Source: JAHEKD01 sp965204695 (lineage in GTDB: Bacteria; Pseudomonadota; Gammaproteobacteria; Arenicellales; JAHEKD01). Taken from it: a stretch of DNA of 64,000 nt. The stretch spans positions 4,030,001-4,094,000 of the forward strand of contig OZ242007.1 of assembly GCA_965204695.1 (NCBI GenBank), written 5' to 3'. Position numbers and translations under genes: made by a program. Under the pieces are notes generated by a model that saw only the letters and a list, made by a program, of their open reading frames with translations, was not told where the DNA came from and made no database searches. Below, piece after piece: positions 17,207 through 24,916 of this stretch. Positions within the stretch are counted from its first letter, which is position 1. Each line of letters starts with the position of its first letter.

Positions 17207-17293
17207 TGGTACCGAGGAAAGGACTTGAACCTTCACGGGGTTGCCCCCACTAGCACCTGAAGCTAGCGCGTCTACCAATTCCGCCACCTCGGC
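17207..17293 (-). tRNA. tRNA-Leu (anticodon CAG)
   Basis: Minus-strand class II tRNA: acceptor GCCGAGG/CCTCGGT, D arm TGGCGGAATTGGTAGACGC, anticodon stem CTAGC/GCTAG with loop TTCAGGT, long variable arm, T loop TTCAAGT and encoded CCA (17207-17209). The intact gene with an integrase directly 3' marks the right boundary of the island; rnr starts on the other side. Confidence 0.97.
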
Positions 17294-17340
17294 ATGAGAG
17301 GCGAGTGACTCTACAATGACTGAATAAGGTTGTCAATAAA

Positions 17341-19347
17341 GTGAAAAAATCTAGAAAGAAATTGAATAAAAAAAATCAGATGATTACCGGAACGGTCATT
17401 GGTCATCCTAAAGGTTTTGGTTTTGTTGAGCCCGATGATAAAAGTGATGATGTTTATTTGCCTGTGTTTGAGATGAATACTGTTTTACATGGGGATCGAA
17501 TTAAAGTTGAAGTCAAACACAAACGTAGAACAGATAAACTCAGTGGTAGGGTTGTAGAAATTCTGGACCGTGCGCATAAGCGTATCTGTGGTGTAGTCAG
17601 GAGTTATGATCGTAAGCGATATGTCCAACCACTGGACAAGCGGATTTCACATGATATCTATGTCGATAAAGGTTCACTGCAAGATGTTAAGCTCGGTGAT
17701 ATTGTCGAGGTAGAAATCACTCAATACCCGGATCATCGCAAGCGTCTATTACTTGGCGAAATAATACGTGTATTTGGTGATATTACGGATGCACAAATGC
17801 CTATTACATTAGCGCTTTACAAACATCAAATTCCACATGTTTGGTCTCAAGCAGCTGACAAAGCAGCGAGTCAGTGTCCAGAAAAAGTTGCATCCAATGA
17901 GATCACCAAGAGGGTAGATTTAAGGGATTTGAATTTTGTCACTATTGATGGAGAAACAGCTAAGGATTTCGATGATGCGGTTTTGGTTAATCGTACCGAT
18001 AGTGGCTATAAGTTATATGTAGCTATTGCAGATGTTTCGCATTATATAAAGCCTGGCTCTGTGATTGATAAAATAGCTTATGAGCGAGGTACATCCGTTT
18101 ATTTCCCGAATCGAGTTGTGCCTATGCTGCCTGAGGCTTATTCGAATGGCATCTGTTCCTTAAATCCTGGGGTTGACCGCATGGTGATGGTTTGCGAAAT
18201 CGATATGGATGATCAGGGTAATAGGCTAGATTATAGGTTTTATGAGGCGTTAATCAGATCTAAGGCCAGGCTCACTTACACCCTGGTTTGGGAGTATTTA
18301 AACAATTCAAAACCCAAGGCAATAAAACCGGAATTACATAAATCACTAGATCAAGCTTATGAACTTTTCCAAAAGTTATTGCAGTTACGCAAACAACGTG
18401 GTGCTTTGGAACTGGATATCCCAGAAGCATTTGTTGATTTTAATCCCCAAGGGGAAGTTAAAAACATCATGCCAATCATAAGAAATGATGCACATCGACT
18501 GATAGAAGAATTTATGCTTGCAGCTAATGTATGTGCGGCTGAGCTCATTGAAGAAAAATTTGAATCAGGTATGTTTAGAATCCATGAGCGACCAGATGAT
18601 GAGCGTGTATCAGATTTGCGTTATTTTTTGTCTGATTTTAATCTGGAGTTATCTGGTGGTGATAGACCAACTAGTGAGGACTTTGTTAAGGTTTTGGAGC
18701 ATCCCGGGATTAAAGATGAATGGAAGTATATAGTGAGTACCATGATGCTGCGAACTCAAAAGCAAGCACATTATAGCGATCAAGCGGATATACATTTTGC
18801 TTTGAATTATCAGGCTTATACTCACTTTACCTCACCAATCCGGCGTTACCCTGATCTTATCGTTCACCGATTACTGAAAAGCGTTATCAATAAACGTAAG
18901 CCCGCCAAAAAGCTTACTGATAACCTGGCTGTAATTGCTGAGCATTGCAGTACTACTGAACGCAGAGCTGAAGAAGCATCAAGAGAAGTGATTAGTTACT
19001 ATAAACTTCAGTATTTGCAGGCGCATGTTGGTGATAGTTTTACCGGGGTTGTTACTGGCGTGAGTAGCTTTGGTTTTTTTGTTGAACTAGATGAAATATT
19101 CACCAGTGGTTTGGTGCACGTAACCAGCTTAGCTGATGACTTTTACTTTTATGATCCATTAAAGCAACAGTTAATTGGTGAGCGCTCTGGCAAGCTGTAT
19201 AAGGTTGGACGGAGAATTGAAGTGCAAATTTCCAGAGTCGATCTGGAAGAGAAAAAATTAGATTTAATTATAGTCGGCCAGTCTAATTCCTCTAGTAAGA
19301 AGTCGAAGTATAAAAAGAGAACTAAATCTAAAACATCTAATGTCTAA
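17341..19347 (+). CDS. rnr: Ribonuclease R
   Basis: 3'-5' exoribonuclease that degrades structured RNA, including rRNA and mRNA fragments. GTG start. Order: cold-shock domain (GTVIGHPKGFGFVEPDD, residues about 15-75), second CSD, RNB catalytic domain beginning DLRDLNFVTIDGETAKDFDDA with the metal-binding aspartates, then S1 domain (FTGVVTGVSSFGFFVEL) and a lysine-rich tail. At 668 residues it is shorter than the E. coli enzyme (about 810), lacking the N-terminal helix-turn-helix and part of the tail. It overlaps rlmB by 8 bases, the same rnr-rlmB pairing as in enterics. Confidence 0.96.
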   Translation: MKKSRKKLNKKNQMITGTVIGHPKGFGFVEPDDKSDDVYLPVFEMNTVLHGDRIKVEVKHKRRTDKLSGRVVEILDRAHKRICGVVRSYDRKRYVQPLDKRISHDIYVDKGSLQDVKLGDIVEVEITQYPDHRKRLLLGEIIRVFGDITDAQMPITLALYKHQIPHVWSQAADKAASQCPEKVASNEITKRVDLRDLNFVTIDGETAKDFDDAVLVNRTDSGYKLYVAIADVSHYIKPGSVIDKIAYERGTSVYFPNRVVPMLPEAYSNGICSLNPGVDRMVMVCEIDMDDQGNRLDYRFYEALIRSKARLTYTLVWEYLNNSKPKAIKPELHKSLDQAYELFQKLLQLRKQRGALELDIPEAFVDFNPQGEVKNIMPIIRNDAHRLIEEFMLAANVCAAELIEEKFESGMFRIHERPDDERVSDLRYFLSDFNLELSGGDRPTSEDFVKVLEHPGIKDEWKYIVSTMMLRTQKQAHYSDQADIHFALNYQAYTHFTSPIRRYPDLIVHRLLKSVINKRKPAKKLTDNLAVIAEHCSTTERRAEEASREVISYYKLQYLQAHVGDSFTGVVTGVSSFGFFVELDEIFTSGLVHVTSLADDFYFYDPLKQQLIGERSGKLYKVGRRIEVQISRVDLEEKKLDLIIVGQSNSSSKKSKYKKRTKSKTSNV

Positions 19348-20092
19348 AGAATCTGGCAAAAACCTCGTTTATGGTATTCATGCGGTATCAGCCTTAATTC
19401 GGCAGACTGTTAAAAACGTTTCTGTGGTCTATATAGATAAAAATAAGTCAGAAGCGCGTATGAGCAAGTTAATAGATCAACTACAAGAGAAAAATATAAA
19501 AGTTGAATTCTGCCAGCGTGATCTATTACAAAAATATTTGGGTGATGTCGTTCATCAAGGTGTCATGGCTGTTGTAGAAGAGAACAAAGTTAATAAGCTT
19601 AGTCTTAGTAAGGCCATAGAGAAAATGAGTGAACATGAGACTGTTTTAATTTTGGATGGTGTTCAAGACCCAATGAATCTTGGTAGTTGTCTTAGAGTCG
19701 CCGACGCAGCTGGTGTTAGGCATGTGATTATTCCGAAAGATAAAAGTGCTTCTTTGACTGCCGCTACCCGTAAAGTAGCGGTAGGGGCAGCGGATTTTCT
19801 TCACATCCACACGGTTACAAATTTGGTTAGGATTATTGAGCAGCTAAAAAAAAGTCAATTTTGGGTGGTTGGAATGTCGGATAGTGCGAGTCAATCGATT
19901 TATGAATATCAATTCCAAGGACGTACAGCAATCATATTGGGAAATGAAGCCAAAGGATTGCGGCAATTGACGCAAAAATCCTGTGATGAATTATTAGTAA
20001 TTCCGATGTTTGGCCAAGTTGAGAGTTTAAACGTAGCGACTGCTACAGCAGTCAGCTTATTTGAAACTGTTCGCCAAAAAAATGCACTATAA
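19340..20092 (+). CDS. rlmB: 23S rRNA 2'-O-methyltransferase RlmB
   Basis: SpoU-family (SPOUT knot) methyltransferase acting on G2251 of 23S rRNA. The three SpoU motifs are visible: DPMNLGSCLRVADAAGV, AIILGNEAKGL and IPMFGQVESLNVATATAVSLFE. The N-terminal 75 residues are the usual substrate-binding domain (NLVYGIHAVSALI). 250 residues, normal length, co-transcribed with rnr. Confidence 0.96.
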   Translation: MSKESGKNLVYGIHAVSALIRQTVKNVSVVYIDKNKSEARMSKLIDQLQEKNIKVEFCQRDLLQKYLGDVVHQGVMAVVEENKVNKLSLSKAIEKMSEHETVLILDGVQDPMNLGSCLRVADAAGVRHVIIPKDKSASLTAATRKVAVGAADFLHIHTVTNLVRIIEQLKKSQFWVVGMSDSASQSIYEYQFQGRTAIILGNEAKGLRQLTQKSCDELLVIPMFGQVESLNVATATAVSLFETVRQKNAL

Positions 20093-20099
20093 TTGTGCG
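20083..20099 (+). promoter_or_regulatory. Probable NtrC site
   Basis: TGCACT-ATAAT-TGTGCG agrees with the NtrC consensus TGCACY-N5-GGTGCA apart from two positions. It lies about 75 bases upstream of the sigma-54 promoter, the usual enhancer distance, and overlaps the rlmB stop codon. Confidence 0.55.
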
Positions 20100-20161
20100 T
20101 TTTACTGCAAATAAGAAATTATTTTTATAATAAACTATTGATAGTAAAATAAAAATATATT

Positions 20162-20177
20162 TGGCACGATAATTGCT
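20162..20177 (+). promoter_or_regulatory. Sigma-54 promoter of glnK-amtB
   Basis: TGGCACGATAATTGCT: GG at 20163-20164 and GC at 20175-20176 are exactly 12 apart, with the full -24 TGGCACG and -12 TTGC elements. It should fire under nitrogen limitation through NtrC. Confidence 0.88.
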
Positions 20178-20209
20178 TATATATTGCTAAGTAAATAAAG
20201 GTTAGCAAT

Positions 20210-20548
20210 ATGAATTTAATCATAGCAATTATCAAGCCCTACAAACTCGATGATGTACGGGAATCATTAAATACTGTTGGTGTAACCGGCATGACCGTTA
20301 CTGAGGTCAAAGGCTTTGGGCGCCAACAAGGACGTCATGAACTATACCGCGGTGCTGAATATGCTGTGGATTTTGTTCCCAAAATCAAACTCGAGATTGC
20401 AGTTTTGGAAGATCGACTAGAAGAAGTAATAGACATCATCCGCCAGCAGGCAAATAGCGGGCAAGTCGGTGATGGCAAGATATTTGTGTTGCCATTGGCT
20501 CAAGTTACCCGGATTCGTACCGGTGAACTTAATGAAAGTGCGATTTAG
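20210..20548 (+). CDS. glnK: Nitrogen regulatory protein P-II
   Basis: 112-residue PII trimer subunit that senses 2-oxoglutarate and ATP/ADP and gates AmtB. The T loop reads GRQQGRHELYRGAEYAVDF with the uridylylatable tyrosine in RGAEY; the B loop is SGQVGDGKIFV, and the C-terminal RTGELNESAI is canonical. Its place directly before amtB makes it GlnK by context rather than GlnB. Confidence 0.96.
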   Translation: MNLIIAIIKPYKLDDVRESLNTVGVTGMTVTEVKGFGRQQGRHELYRGAEYAVDFVPKIKLEIAVLEDRLEEVIDIIRQQANSGQVGDGKIFVLPLAQVTRIRTGELNESAI

Positions 20549-20557
20549 GAGGCAATA

Positions 20558-21820
20558 ATGGAAAACAATATTTTTGAACTTCAGTATGCGATTGATACAT
20601 TTTATTTTCTGGTTTGTGGTGCGTTGGTTATGTGGATGGCAGCAGGTTTTGCCATGCTTGAGGCCGGATTAGTTCGTTCTAAAAATACCACTGAAATCCT
20701 CACCAAAAACGTCGCCCTTTATGCAGTTGCCTGCACTATGTACATGATATGTGGATATCAGCTCATGTATGGAGGCGGAATTTTCTTAGCAGGTGTTGAT
20801 TCCGTTACCTCGATTGATGTTGAAGCTGTGTTAGCCACATCGATAGAGAATGGCTTTGATGGCGATTCAGTTTATTCTGGTGCCTCTGACTTTTTCTTCC
20901 AAGTGGTATTTGTCGCTACTTGTATGTCCATTGTTTCTGGTGCTGTGGCAGAACGCATGAAGTTGTGGGCATTTTTAGCTTTCGCCGTGGTTATGACAGG
21001 TGTGATTTATCCATTGGAAGGCGCTTGGACTTGGGGAGGTCAATCTGTATTTGGTTTGTTTAGCTTGAATTATAGTGATTATGCTGGTTCTGGTATTGTA
21101 CACATGGCCGGTGCGGCAGCAGCTTTAGCCGGTGTTTTGATTCTGGGGCCGCGTAAAGGTAAATATACAAAAGATGGGCGTATAAATGCGATTCCAGGTG
21201 CGAATCTACCATTGGCGACACTTGGGACATTTATATTATGGTTAGGCTGGTTTGGATTTAATGGTGGCTCGACTTTAAAACTCGGTGGCATTGAAGCGGC
21301 AAATGAAGTCGCAAATGTATTTTTAAATACCAATGCTGCCGCATCAGGAGGACTTATAGCTGCACTGCTCATCGCCAAAATTATGTTTGGTAAAGCCGAT
21401 TTAACCATGGCTTTAAACGGTGCGCTGGCTGGCTTGGTTGCTATTACAGCAGAACCTGCAGATCCTTCACCGCTATTGGCATTAACCATTGGTGCGGTAG
21501 GAGGAATTATTGTGGTATTCAGTATTTTATTTTTAGATAGAATAAAAATTGATGACCCGGTCGGTGCGATTTCTGTTCACGGTACTGTCGGGCTATGGGG
21601 TATTTTTGCTGTGCTATTATCGGATGCGCAGGCAACTTTTAGCGGTCAATTGGTCGGTGCAGCAACAATATTTGTGTGGGTATTTTTCGCTAGCCTAATA
21701 CTTTGGTTTATATTGAAAGCCACACTCGGAATCAGAGTATCTGAAGAGGAAGAATACGAGGGTGTCGATATCTCTGAATGTGGAATGGAAGCTTATCCTG
21801 AGTTTAAAGTCAGCACTTAG
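20558..21820 (+). CDS. amtB: Ammonium transporter AmtB
   Basis: 420-residue Amt/MEP channel with eleven membrane helices. Seen are FAMLEAGLVRSKN, GSGIVHMAGAAAALAG (first pore histidine), WLGWFGFNGGS and DPVGAISVHGTVGLWGIFA (second pore histidine). GGAGG lies 7 bases upstream of the ATG. No cleaved signal is evident. Ends in an acidic cytoplasmic tail that can contact GlnK. Confidence 0.97.
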   Translation: MENNIFELQYAIDTFYFLVCGALVMWMAAGFAMLEAGLVRSKNTTEILTKNVALYAVACTMYMICGYQLMYGGGIFLAGVDSVTSIDVEAVLATSIENGFDGDSVYSGASDFFFQVVFVATCMSIVSGAVAERMKLWAFLAFAVVMTGVIYPLEGAWTWGGQSVFGLFSLNYSDYAGSGIVHMAGAAAALAGVLILGPRKGKYTKDGRINAIPGANLPLATLGTFILWLGWFGFNGGSTLKLGGIEAANEVANVFLNTNAAASGGLIAALLIAKIMFGKADLTMALNGALAGLVAITAEPADPSPLLALTIGAVGGIIVVFSILFLDRIKIDDPVGAISVHGTVGLWGIFAVLLSDAQATFSGQLVGAATIFVWVFFASLILWFILKATLGIRVSEEEEYEGVDISECGMEAYPEFKVST

Positions 21821-21848
21821 ATTAAATTTTGTTAATTTTTGTTCAAAA

Positions 21849-21864
21849 TGTGATTTTTCTCACA
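21849..21864. promoter_or_regulatory. CRP-type site with -10 box (21884-21889)
   Basis: TGTGA-TTTTTC-TCACA is a perfect CRP half-site pair. TATAAA at 21884-21889 predicts a start near 21897, which puts the palindrome centre about -41, the class II activator position. No protein-coding gene follows within 280 bases. Confidence 0.65.
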
Positions 21865-21896
21865 GAAAAAAATTTTCGATAGGTATAAAGTGTCCT

Positions 21897-21987
21897 ACAA
21901 ATAAGAACAATAAATAAGCAGGGGGAAGTTGGTACAACGACACTAGATGCATTTTTAGGCCAAAGTTTAAAACTTTGGCCTTTCTTT
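21897..21987 (+). ncRNA. Candidate CRP-controlled small RNA
   Basis: From the predicted start to the terminator is about 90 nt without a credible reading frame (the only ATG gives a three-codon frame). It has an A-rich 5' end, a G-rich segment GCAGGGGGAAGTTGG and a terminator stem followed by TTTCTTT. Alternative: an unused amtB leader-less 3' UTR ending at the same terminator. Not matched to a known sRNA family. Confidence 0.45.
21957..21987 (+). terminator. Rho-independent terminator
   Basis: Perfect 12-bp arms AGGCCAAAGTTT and AAACTTTGGCCT with one base between, followed by TTCTTTATT. It terminates amtB and/or the candidate sRNA. Confidence 0.9.
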
Positions 21988-22117
21988 ATTAACGTTCGTG
22001 TCAGCAACAGAAGATTCCGACTTTAGCAGAATTTTAGTAAAAATATTGAAGTTCCGGCACAAGGCCGGAATAGTATTCAAGCTATAAAAGTTCCGGCACA
22101 AGGCCGGGGGAATCTAT
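21987..22117 (+). repeat. Modular intergenic repeat, copy A
   Basis: Begins with CGTTCGTGTCAGCAACAG, a variant of the CGTTCGCGTAAGCGACAG module of the other copies, continues with an ATTTTAGTAAAAATATTGA block shared with copy C, and has GTTCCGGCACAAGGCCGG twice (22051-22068, 22090-22107). It ends in GGGGGAATCTAT like all copies. Confidence 0.75.
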
Positions 22118-22183
22118 CTGATTCACTCCCAATTCAATCTAAATTGATATGCTTGTCGTTAGAGTCATTTTTAAGGAGGCAAG

Positions 22184-22477
22184 ATGAACGAACAAGAGCA
22201 TTTAATCAATCAACATATCCTCGCCTATGAATCGCGTTTAAAACATATTGATGAACTGCTGGAAAAAGCCGAACAGTTAGATGACGAGCCACACCCACAC
22301 CAGCAGGAATTAGCAGCGATAAAGAGTAAACGGGAGGAATTATCGCAGTCATTAAGTTCAGCCAAAACACTGTCAGTGGACAATTGGGAAAAAGAAGAAA
22401 TTGAAATGGCAGGCCCGATGGCGGTTTGGGATGCAGTTGCCCAACAACTCGAAAAACTGGTCGAGAAAGTTGAATAA
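22184..22477 (+). CDS. Hypothetical coiled-coil protein, 97 aa
   Basis: Strong AAGGAGG 8 bases before the ATG. The sequence is highly charged and heptad-like (HLINQHILAYESRLKHIDELL, HQQELAAIKSKREELSQSL), ending AVWDAVAQQLEKLVEKVE; soluble, no Cys. No family recognised. Stands alone between the repeat and a convergent small gene. Confidence 0.75.
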   Translation: MNEQEHLINQHILAYESRLKHIDELLEKAEQLDDEPHPHQQELAAIKSKREELSQSLSSAKTLSVDNWEKEEIEMAGPMAVWDAVAQQLEKLVEKVE

Positions 22478-22521
22478 CGCCCACACCTTTGTGAAATAAA
22501 CAAAATGTGGGTGCTAAAAGG

Positions 22522-22644
22522 TTAAATAAAAGCTGCTATCACAGTAAGTAAAACTATTACTCCAACAACACCATAGACAATATGGCGTGATTGGGGATCG
22601 TCCATGGCTGATTTAATGTTTTTTGGTTTTTTTAGTACACTCAT
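22522..22644 (-). CDS. Small membrane protein, 40 aa
   Basis: ATG at 22644 with GGAGGTG 5 bases upstream. The product starts MSVLKKPKNIKSAMDDPQS and has one hydrophobic helix (YGVVGVIVLLTVIAAFI) reaching the C terminus; positive residues at the N terminus suggest an N-in tail-anchored form. Too short for usual gene finders. Its role is unknown. Confidence 0.65.
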   Translation of the reverse strand: MSVLKKPKNIKSAMDDPQSRHIVYGVVGVIVLLTVIAAFI

Positions 22645-22711
22645 GTTGCACCTCCAAAATACATCATTAAGTCATATTATTATGGACATCACTGCTGATG
22701 GCAGCCTGACA

Positions 22712-23950
22712 TTACAAGTATTTTCGATGCCCGGTCGGACGCCAGGCTGGGGAGATTACATTGGGCATGCTTGAACGATCTAACAAACGGGCAGGGCATA
22801 AAACAAATTCACCATAGCGTTTGTTAACAGCATCCATGGTAAATAATAAGCGCTTGTTTTTTTCATTATGGTGTTCAATGAAGTCGAGTTGATGATCGAT
22901 TGGGGTTAAGTTGCGTCCGGTTACGCCAATTTGACATACGGCCTCACCACTCCAATTGTGAATTAAAAAGTCTTTGGCAAATTGAAAAAGCTGTTGGCTA
23001 TTTTGTGTTGGTGGAGAGCTGATATATTCATTGTGCAGCCACTGGTTACCATGAGTTAGGCGTAGTCCAAAATGAAACTCGGATGCGGCTAGTTGATTTG
23101 ATCTTAGTCGATGCCCCATTTTTTGGCACATGTGTTGAAAGTAGGTGTAAACCACCGATTTTTCCGTGGTTTGTGGCGGTATAACTTTGCCATGAGAAAA
23201 GGACTTGGGCGGTGATAATTCTTTTTGAATCGGCTCAGGATCCCGCCCTTGGCACATCAACCAAATACGTCGGCCTGGATTTCCAAAGCGCCGGCCTAAA
23301 GTGCTAATGGGTAGTTGTGAGACTTCACCACAAGTTCTAGCACCGCGGGAGGCGAGAAATCGTTGAATGCCTTTAGAAATGCCGCACAAGCTTTCAACCG
23401 GAACATCGTATAACTTATCAGCTACTTTATCAGGCAATAAAACTCCAAAGCCATCGGGCTTATTCTGTTTAGCAATAAACTTGGCGCTGGTTTTATCCCT
23501 GCTTAAACCCAAGGTGCAGGTTAATCCGGACACGTCGAAAATCAGCTTTTTGACTTTATGCGCAATGGCTTCAGGGTTGCCTAGCAATTTTTGGCAATGG
23601 GTGACATCAATAAAAGCCTCATCAACAGAAAATATCTCCACATCCGGGCTAATAGAAATCAAACTCTCCATTATTTGACCGGAAACCTCAGCATAACGAT
23701 CGGGTCGGGCAGGTCTGCGAATAAAATCCGGGCAAATTCTTTGGGCCTGCTTAACTCGCATCCCGGTGTAAACTCCCCACTGCCGAGCTTCATAAGAGCA
23801 AGTAATAATACAAGTTCCCTGTAAGCCATTAGTAATACCGATTGGTCTGCCTCTAAGCTGGGGAAAATCTAATTGCTCTACGGAAGCAAAAAATGCATCC
23901 ATATCAATGAAAATAATGGCTTGGGGCCAATAGCTGTTGTTTTTATTCAA
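22712..23950 (-). CDS. dinB: Y-family DNA polymerase (DinB/Pol IV-like)
   Basis: Translesion polymerase, 412 residues. Catalytic acidic residues appear in IIFIDMDAFFASVEQ and IFSVDEAFIDVT; the YEARQWGVYTGMRV fingers segment and the TCTLGLSRDKTSAKFIAKQNKPDG helix-hairpin start follow. The little-finger domain spans about residues 240-350; the C-terminal 50 residues (CPARLLDRSSMPNVISPAW) are longer than E. coli Pol IV. Start is TTG at 23950; no ATG precedes the active-site strand. No umuD partner and no LexA box seen. Confidence 0.9.
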   Translation of the reverse strand: MNKNNSYWPQAIIFIDMDAFFASVEQLDFPQLRGRPIGITNGLQGTCIITCSYEARQWGVYTGMRVKQAQRICPDFIRRPARPDRYAEVSGQIMESLISISPDVEIFSVDEAFIDVTHCQKLLGNPEAIAHKVKKLIFDVSGLTCTLGLSRDKTSAKFIAKQNKPDGFGVLLPDKVADKLYDVPVESLCGISKGIQRFLASRGARTCGEVSQLPISTLGRRFGNPGRRIWLMCQGRDPEPIQKELSPPKSFSHGKVIPPQTTEKSVVYTYFQHMCQKMGHRLRSNQLAASEFHFGLRLTHGNQWLHNEYISSPPTQNSQQLFQFAKDFLIHNWSGEAVCQIGVTGRNLTPIDHQLDFIEHHNEKNKRLLFTMDAVNKRYGEFVLCPARLLDRSSMPNVISPAWRPTGHRKYL

Positions 23951-24077
23951 TACAAAAATTGAGTGTTACATGTTTAAAGATTATCTGTTTTTTTAAAGCT
24001 CATAACCATACTATAGTTATTCTCCTAATTAATTCGACATGCACTGAAATCGGAAGGCTTTGGAACAACCGTTAATC

Positions 24078-24170
24078 ACCCCACCTATCCTCCCCTGAAA
24101 GGGGAGGAACCTTTGTTTAAAGCTCATTCATACTTCTCCCCCTTCCAGGGGGAGTTAGAGGGGGTAAATA
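24078..24170. repeat. CCTCCCCTGAAAGGGGAGG dispersed repeat, copy 1
   Basis: A hairpin CCTCCCCTGAAAGGGGAGG is followed 40 bases later by CCCCCTTCCAGGGGGAGTTAGAGGGGG. The same two blocks recur near 60318 and 60510. The rest of the 23951-24316 gap shows nothing else I can support. Confidence 0.7.
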
Positions 24171-24316
24171 ACCCACGATAAAACCATGTGGTTTCGTTTA
24201 GGGGAATTACTATAAATAATCACCCGCGGGCGATCAAGTTAAAGCCCAGATATTTAATGAAAGTGAAAAAGGGGAGATAAATCAGGGGAGTTAACCCACT
24301 CCCCTGGGAGAGAATT

Positions 24317-24802
24317 CTACTGCGATTGCTCAATCATGTAGTCGACAGCGGCTTGCACTGAGCCATCGCTGAGTGAAGCATTACCGCCTTTGGCAGGCAT
24401 AATGCCTGCGGAACCTTGTATGCCATTGATAGCATTGGCATAAAGTGTTTCGATGCCCTGAGCAATACGATCAGCCCAACCAGCCGCATCGCCAACTTTT
24501 GGAGCACCGGCTACGCCGGCTGTGTGGCAAGCTCCGCAGCTGGAATTGTAGACCTCATCACCGGGAAGAACCACATCTTCTACAGCAGCCACGGCTAGGG
24601 CAGGGGCTTCACCAATAGTTATGTCTCCGGCAGGTGCGATACGATCAGCAACAACTTGTTGTATGCCAACTTCACGTTCAGCATCTAGCTTTGCATCGAC
24701 ATCACTGGCCATAAAAACTCCTAAAAATGCCAATACAAACGTCAGCACAATTAACAACATAATCATTGTTATAAATGCTCTGCCAAATTCATTATCGGTC
24801 AT
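24317..24802 (-). CDS. Membrane-anchored cytochrome c5-like protein
   Basis: 161 residues. One N-terminal membrane helix (MIMLLIVLTFVLAFLGVFM, about 13-31), a linker, then a class I c-type domain with haem motif CGACH at 89-93 and a probable methionine ligand in GIMPAKGG. It should donate or accept electrons in the periplasm, probably near a terminal oxidase. An RBS-like AGGAGT precedes the ATG. No respiratory gene is adjacent. Confidence 0.9.
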   Translation of the reverse strand: MTDNEFGRAFITMIMLLIVLTFVLAFLGVFMASDVDAKLDAEREVGIQQVVADRIAPAGDITIGEAPALAVAAVEDVVLPGDEVYNSSCGACHTAGVAGAPKVGDAAGWADRIAQGIETLYANAINGIQGSAGIMPAKGGNASLSDGSVQAAVDYMIEQSQ

Positions 24803-24872
24803 TACTACTCCTGGTCAAAATCGAAAAACCGTTTGGCTGATTATACAACAGCGTTTAAAGCTTTGTGAATGT

Positions 24873-24916
24873 TATTAGCGCTCGCGTAAGCGACAGACAA
24901 AAACGGGGGAATCTAC
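24873..24916 (+). repeat. Modular intergenic repeat, copy B (minimal)
   Basis: Only the two end modules, GCTCGCGTAAGCGACAGA and CGGGGGAATCTA, are present. The terminal CTA is the complement of the TAG stop codon of the HerA-like gene. Confidence 0.65.

Noticed and set aside
22712..23950. umuDC-type SOS operon
   Set aside because: No umuD-like gene and no recognisable LexA box near the polymerase.
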